Positions 6,182 to 9,779 of a stretch of 9,779 nucleotides of DNA are shown one piece after another. Source of the stretch: Hyphomicrobiales bacterium (GTDB lineage Bacteria; Pseudomonadota; Alphaproteobacteria; Rhizobiales; Xanthobacteraceae); contig PKXB01000185.1 of the NCBI GenBank assembly GCA_003133345.1, positions 20,786 through 30,564 of the forward strand, read 5' to 3'. A program made the translations under genes and the position numbers. Numbering within the stretch: the stretch's first letter is position 1; every line of letters begins with the position of its first letter. The notes below the pieces were generated by a model. It saw only the letters and a program-made list of their open reading frames with translations. It did no database searches and had not been told where the DNA came from.

Positions 6182-7807
6182 TCAGATGGATTCGGGGACC
6201 ATTTTGATGGCGCCACAGGGGCATTCGGTGGCGCAAAGCGCGCAGCCCTTGCAATAATCGTAATTGAAGCGGAAACGGTTGCCGGGACCCAGTTTGATCA
6301 CCGCATTGTCCGGGCAGACGCCGTAGCAGTTGTCGCACTCGAAGCAATTGCCACAGGAAAGACACCGGCGCGCCTCGTAAAGCGCGTTGGTCTCGTCGAG
6401 CCCACCCTGTATCTCCTCAAAAGTGTTTTGCCGGCGGACGCCTTCGAGCATCGGCCTCACCGTCTTCGGTGCATCGGCGTAATACCAGCTATTGAGCTTG
6501 TCGAAACTCGCCAGCTCGTGCTTTTCCGCCGGCGCATGGGCAGCGCCGCACAGCCAGGCGTCGATATGAAGCGCCGCTTTCTTGCCGTGGCCAACCGCCA
6601 CCGTGACGGTGCGCTCCGAGGGAACCATATCGCCGCCGGCGAAGATGCCGGTATGCCCGGTCATCATATTCGCGTCGATCTGCACCACGCCATCCTTGAT
6701 CTGCAATCCGGGCACGCCATCGAGCAGCGACAAATCGACGTCCTGACCGAGCGCGAGCACCAGCGATTCAGCCTCCAGTGTCTCGAATTCGCCGGTCGGC
6801 TGCGGAAAACCCTTCTCATCGAGTTGCATTTTCTCGACCGTGAGCACGCCCTCGTCCATGCGTTTGATGGTCGAGAGCCATTTCATCATGATGCCTTCCT
6901 CGAGCGCCTCCTCGACCTCGAAGTCGTGCGCCGGCATGCGATCGCGGGTGCGGCGATAGACGATGATCGCCTCCGTCGCGCCAAGGCGCCTGGCGGTGCG
7001 GGCGGCGTCGATGGCGGTGTTGCCGCCGCCGTAGACAACGACGCGGCGTCCGAGCAGCGGCTTGTCCTCGCCTTCCATCGAGCGCAGCAGAGTGACGGCG
7101 TCGAGGACCTTTGCAGCGGAACCGGCGGGAATATAGGAGCGCTTGCCGATATGGGCGCCGACGGCGAGGAATGCCGCGTTGAACCGACCGGCCTTCATCG
7201 TTTCGAGAATGTTGTCGACCTTGGCATTGAGCTTGAGCTCAACGCCAAGATCGAGAATCCGCTTTATTTCCGCATCGAGCACCTCGCGCGGCAATCGGTA
7301 CTTGGGGATGCCAAAGCGCATCATCCCGCCGGCCGCGGGCCCGGCATCGTGTATCGCAACGCCATGCCCTATGCGTCGCAGATGATAGGCCGCAGAAAGA
7401 CCGGACGGTCCCGCGCCGACCACCAGCACGCGCTTTCCGCTTTCTGCCTCGGGCGGCGTAAAGCGCCAGTTGCGCTTAATCGCCTCGTCGCCGAGGAAAC
7501 GCTCGACCGAATTGATCCCAACAGTTTCGTCGACCTGCGCCCGATTGCAGGCGCCCTCGCAGGGGTGATAGCAGACCCGCCCCATCACGGCGGGCATCGG
7601 GTTGTCCTTCGTGAGCACGTGCCAGGCACTTTCGTAGTCGCCCGATTCCGCGTGGTAAAGCCACGCCTGGATGTTTTCGCCGGCCGGACAGGCATGATTG
7701 CACGGCGGCAAGCGGTCCACATAGACCGGACGCATGGTGCGCCAGGAGCCGGTGAGATTGGCGAGGCTGCTGCCGCTATCGAGCGTGACGGCGAACGGGT
7801 GCTTCAT
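6182..7807 (-). CDS. GltD-like FAD/NAD(P) oxidoreductase fused to a two-cluster ferredoxin domain, probable electron-transfer subunit of the 2-oxoacid oxidoreductase
   Basis: This is a 541-residue cytoplasmic flavo-iron-sulfur protein. It resembles glutamate synthase small subunits: an N-terminal cysteine cluster region (C36, C40, C79, C83, C87), an FAD Rossmann motif VVGAGPSG (129-136), and an NAD(P) motif YGGGNTAID (259-267). A C-terminal extension carries two ferredoxin motifs, C488-x2-C491-x2-C494-x3-C498-P and C519-x2-C522-x2-C525-x3-C529-P, preceded by two further cysteines (C482, C485). No glutamate synthase large subunit is nearby. Instead the ATG overlaps the stop of the oxidoreductase beta gene (ATGA), with GGAGG just inside that gene. 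I infer that it takes electrons from the TPP enzyme through the clusters and FAD to NAD(P)+, serving as both delta (PorD-like) and NAD(P)H-linked subunit, comparable in role to the extra flavin subunit of phenylglyoxylate dehydrogenase. The cofactor preference, NAD or NADP, is not decided. Confidence 0.88.
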   Translation of the reverse strand: MKHPFAVTLDSGSSLANLTGSWRTMRPVYVDRLPPCNHACPAGENIQAWLYHAESGDYESAWHVLTKDNPMPAVMGRVCYHPCEGACNRAQVDETVGINSVERFLGDEAIKRNWRFTPPEAESGKRVLVVGAGPSGLSAAYHLRRIGHGVAIHDAGPAAGGMMRFGIPKYRLPREVLDAEIKRILDLGVELKLNAKVDNILETMKAGRFNAAFLAVGAHIGKRSYIPAGSAAKVLDAVTLLRSMEGEDKPLLGRRVVVYGGGNTAIDAARTARRLGATEAIIVYRRTRDRMPAHDFEVEEALEEGIMMKWLSTIKRMDEGVLTVEKMQLDEKGFPQPTGEFETLEAESLVLALGQDVDLSLLDGVPGLQIKDGVVQIDANMMTGHTGIFAGGDMVPSERTVTVAVGHGKKAALHIDAWLCGAAHAPAEKHELASFDKLNSWYYADAPKTVRPMLEGVRRQNTFEEIQGGLDETNALYEARRCLSCGNCFECDNCYGVCPDNAVIKLGPGNRFRFNYDYCKGCALCATECPCGAIKMVPESI

Positions 7808-8835
7808 CCCGCCTCCTCCTCAGGCTCGAGCAGCTTGAATTCGGTAATGTTACGGTCGGCGATGGCCTGTAGCCGGGCGAGCCGCTGCGAACCGGCGGCA
7901 TCCTTGAACAAATGCGCGAAGCGCCGCTGCGGTTTGAGATACTCGGCCACCGGGACCGGGCGGCGAATTTTTCGGCTGCTGGTGACAATGCCATACTCGG
8001 CTTCAAAAACGGGGAACAGCCCGGATTCGACAGCCAACCGCGCCAGACGGACTGTGTCGTGCGAGGCCGAACCCCAGCCGAGCGGACACGGCACATGAAT
8101 GTGGATATAGCGCGCGCCGTGAATCCCCATCGCCTTCATCACCTTGCGCTCGAGGTCATGCAGGTCCGCGACGGTTGCGGTCGCGACATAGGGAATGCCG
8201 TGGGCAACGGCGATCTTGGGTAAATTCTTGCCGGTGCCGAAGACGTTGCCGGGCTCTGGACCGATTGCCGGCGTCGTCGCCGTGCGCGCGGTCGGCGGCG
8301 TCGCCGAGGAACGCTGCACGCCGGTGTTCATATAGCCTTCGTTGTCGTAGCAAATGTAAAGCACGTCGTCGTTGCGCTCGAACATTCCGGACAGGCAGCC
8401 AAATCCGATATCGGTGGTGCCGCCATCGCCGCCCTGGGCGATCGCGCGCACTTCCGGACGTCCCTTCACCCGCATGGCGGCGGCGACTCCGGTGGCGACC
8501 GCCGCGGCATTGCCGAACAGCGAGTGCAGCCAGGGGATCTGCCATGAGGTTTCCGGATAGGGCGTAGTGAAAACTTCCAAGCATCCGGTCGCGTTGACCG
8601 CGATCAGATTGCCGCCGGTTGCACGCATCGCCGCATCCATGGCGTAACGCGCGCCCAGCGCCTCGCCACATCCCTGGCAAGCGCGATGCCCGCAGGTCAG
8701 CGCGTTCGACCGATCGATCGAAGCCTGCACCGATCGCTCGCCGTCCGATACCAGCCGGTTGCCGACGGTAAAGGTTCCCTTCTGGTAGAAGGGGAGTTTC
8801 TGGGTAGCGGCGGCGGTTGCGGTCGGATCGGTCAT
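7804..8835 (-). CDS. 2-oxoacid:acceptor oxidoreductase, beta subunit (TPP and 4Fe-4S)
   Basis: This 343-residue cytoplasmic subunit of the pyruvate:ferredoxin oxidoreductase (PorB) family binds thiamine diphosphate and one 4Fe-4S cluster. The expected cluster ligands are all present: C53 and C56 in ACQGCG, C85 in TGCLEV and C250 in VPCPLGW. The TPP/Mg motif is GDG (136-138) followed by N165 in DNEGYMNTG. The family decarboxylates 2-oxoacids oxidatively to acyl-CoA. The first 45 or so residues extend beyond the usual start near the CxxC motif, but AAAGG lies upstream of the ATG at 8835 and the gap to the alpha stop is only 11 bases, so this start is reasonable. The last bases overlap the next gene. 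The 2-oxoacid substrate (pyruvate, 2-oxoglutarate, oxalate, aryl glyoxylate or another) cannot be assigned by eye. Confidence 0.92.
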   Translation of the reverse strand: MTDPTATAAATQKLPFYQKGTFTVGNRLVSDGERSVQASIDRSNALTCGHRACQGCGEALGARYAMDAAMRATGGNLIAVNATGCLEVFTTPYPETSWQIPWLHSLFGNAAAVATGVAAAMRVKGRPEVRAIAQGGDGGTTDIGFGCLSGMFERNDDVLYICYDNEGYMNTGVQRSSATPPTARTATTPAIGPEPGNVFGTGKNLPKIAVAHGIPYVATATVADLHDLERKVMKAMGIHGARYIHIHVPCPLGWGSASHDTVRLARLAVESGLFPVFEAEYGIVTSSRKIRRPVPVAEYLKPQRRFAHLFKDAAGSQRLARLQAIADRNITEFKLLEPEEEAG

Positions 8836-8846
8836 CGGGCGTACCT

Positions 8847-9779
8847 TTATTCTACAGCCGGAGACTGCGCGGCTTGCTCGAGCCGGCGCAGCAGATTCTC
8901 GGCTGTCGGTCCGGAGCGGCGCACTTTGCGCACGTGGTGCAGTTCCTTGCCGATGATATCCTCATTGAGGTCGAGGAAATGTGCGCCCTCCCAGGATTGC
9001 GCCAGGGCGCGGCGGAAGACGCGATGCAAGGACGCCCGCGTGATGGACCGCCCGCCCAGTCCGGCGACCACCGAATGGACCTGCGGCGCGGCCGGCGTAT
9101 TGCGCAAGGCCAGATCGACATTGTTGGCTAGCTGGCCGCCCATTCCAACCGCGAAGCTCTTTTCGATCACCACGACATGTTTTCTGCCAGCTAGCAGAGC
9201 GCGCAACGCCGCGGTCGGGAACGGCCGGAATGACACGATGGTCACAAGCCCGATGCTAAAACCATCGGCACGCATCTCATCGATGGTGTCCTTGATGGTG
9301 CCGTTGATCGAACCCATGGCAACCACCAGCATTTCCGCATCGTCTGCGCGATAGGTGCGCAGCAGGCCCCCGGTATCGCGCCCGAACCGCGTTTTGAATT
9401 CTGCCGCGAATTCAGGTATCAGCCGCAGCGCCAGGGTCTCCTTATAGTGTTGCAGGAAGCGCACCTCGGTGAACGCATCCGGCCCCACCATGGCGCCGAT
9501 GGAAATCGGGTTGGCCGGATCGAGCACCTGCACCGGCTCATAAGGCGGCAGGAAGGCGTCGACATCGGCCTGATCGGGCATGTCCACGCGCTCGACGGCA
9601 TGCGTGAGGATGAAGCCGTCAACGCAGACCATCACCGGCATCGACAATTCCTCGGCCAGCCGGAACGCCTGAATGTGCAGATCGATCGAATCTTGATTGG
9701 ATTCCGCAAACAACTGCAACCAGCCGGCGTCGCGCATCGACATCGCATCGGAATGATCGTTCCAGATGTTGATCGGCGC
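8847..9779 (-). CDS. 2-oxoacid:acceptor oxidoreductase, alpha subunit (PorA-like), 5' end outside the window
   Basis: The open frame runs off the right edge and 310 C-terminal residues are visible. The first visible residues, APINIWNDHSDAMSMRD, followed by GWLQLFAES and QAFRLAEE, are the typical alpha-subunit segment that faces TPP and the substrate in PorA-type enzymes. Then come MVCVDGFILTH and MPDQ, also family marks, and the C-terminal domain with KSFAVGMGGQLANNV. Alpha subunits are usually about 380-400 residues, so roughly 75-90 N-terminal residues are missing. An ATG at 9743 lies inside the conserved segment and is not the true start. The stop TAA (8847-8849) is 11 bases before the beta ATG. 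A gamma subunit is not seen and may lie upstream of alpha outside the window. Confidence 0.92.
   Translation of the reverse strand, partial: APINIWNDHSDAMSMRDAGWLQLFAESNQDSIDLHIQAFRLAEELSMPVMVCVDGFILTHAVERVDMPDQADVDAFLPPYEPVQVLDPANPISIGAMVGPDAFTEVRFLQHYKETLALRLIPEFAAEFKTRFGRDTGGLLRTYRADDAEMLVVAMGSINGTIKDTIDEMRADGFSIGLVTIVSFRPFPTAALRALLAGRKHVVVIEKSFAVGMGGQLANNVDLALRNTPAAPQVHSVVAGLGGRSITRASLHRVFRRALAQSWEGAHFLDLNEDIIGKELHHVRKVRRSGPTAENLLRRLEQAAQSPAVE

Noticed and set aside
6059..8098. Plus-strand open frame of 679 codons opposite the oxidoreductase genes
   Set aside because: It is antisense to two well-supported genes with intact motifs. Its composition is that of a GC-rich shadow frame, and it runs through the SBP2 terminator.

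Overview
The window looks like a piece of a high-GC alphaproteobacterial chromosome, most plausibly Rhizobiales/Hyphomicrobiales (Bradyrhizobium- or Xanthobacteraceae-like). This is inferred from protein style, codon use, 4-base ATGA gene overlaps and an FNR/FixK-type regulatory box. No phylogenetic marker gene is present. I see no mobile element, tRNA, rRNA or CRISPR array.

Layout. (1) At the left edge, minus strand, are the first 26 codons of a CitE/HpcH-type CoA-lyase gene. (2) About 300 bases between genes follow, with a 9-bp perfect inverted repeat, a possible 36-codon ORF and a large hairpin that probably ends the next minus-strand gene. (3) A sugar-type (RbsB-like) periplasmic binding protein gene, here SBP1, lies on the minus strand (381-1343). 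(4) A divergent 350-base control region holds an intact FNR/FixK-type box (1577-1590) and a -10-like hexamer (1613-1618) at class II spacing. (5) A plus-strand operon follows: double-domain ABC ATPase, permease 1, permease 2 (all joined by ATGA overlaps), then a second binding protein, SBP2. It ends in a clear intrinsic terminator (6133-6167). (6) A converging minus-strand operon runs in from the right edge: 2-oxoacid oxidoreductase alpha subunit (5' end outside the window), beta subunit (TPP and 4Fe-4S), and a GltD-like FAD/NAD(P) oxidoreductase fused to a two-cluster ferredoxin domain.

How the parts may fit. The transporter is a complete CUT2/RbsABC-family importer with two different permeases and two binding proteins about 71% identical, which sit in opposite orientation on either side of the ATPase and permease genes. 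The two binding proteins differ at positions corresponding to ribose-contacting residues of RbsB, so they may widen the ligand range. The redox operon encodes a CoA-acylating 2-oxoacid oxidoreductase whose FAD/Fe-S subunit should connect the reaction to NAD(P). With a CoA lyase on the other side and a putative low-oxygen control box, the window could be a microaerobic or anaerobic uptake-and-catabolism locus in which an imported compound is converted to a 2-oxoacid and then an acyl-CoA. The substrate cannot be read from the sequence, and the pathway link is inference.
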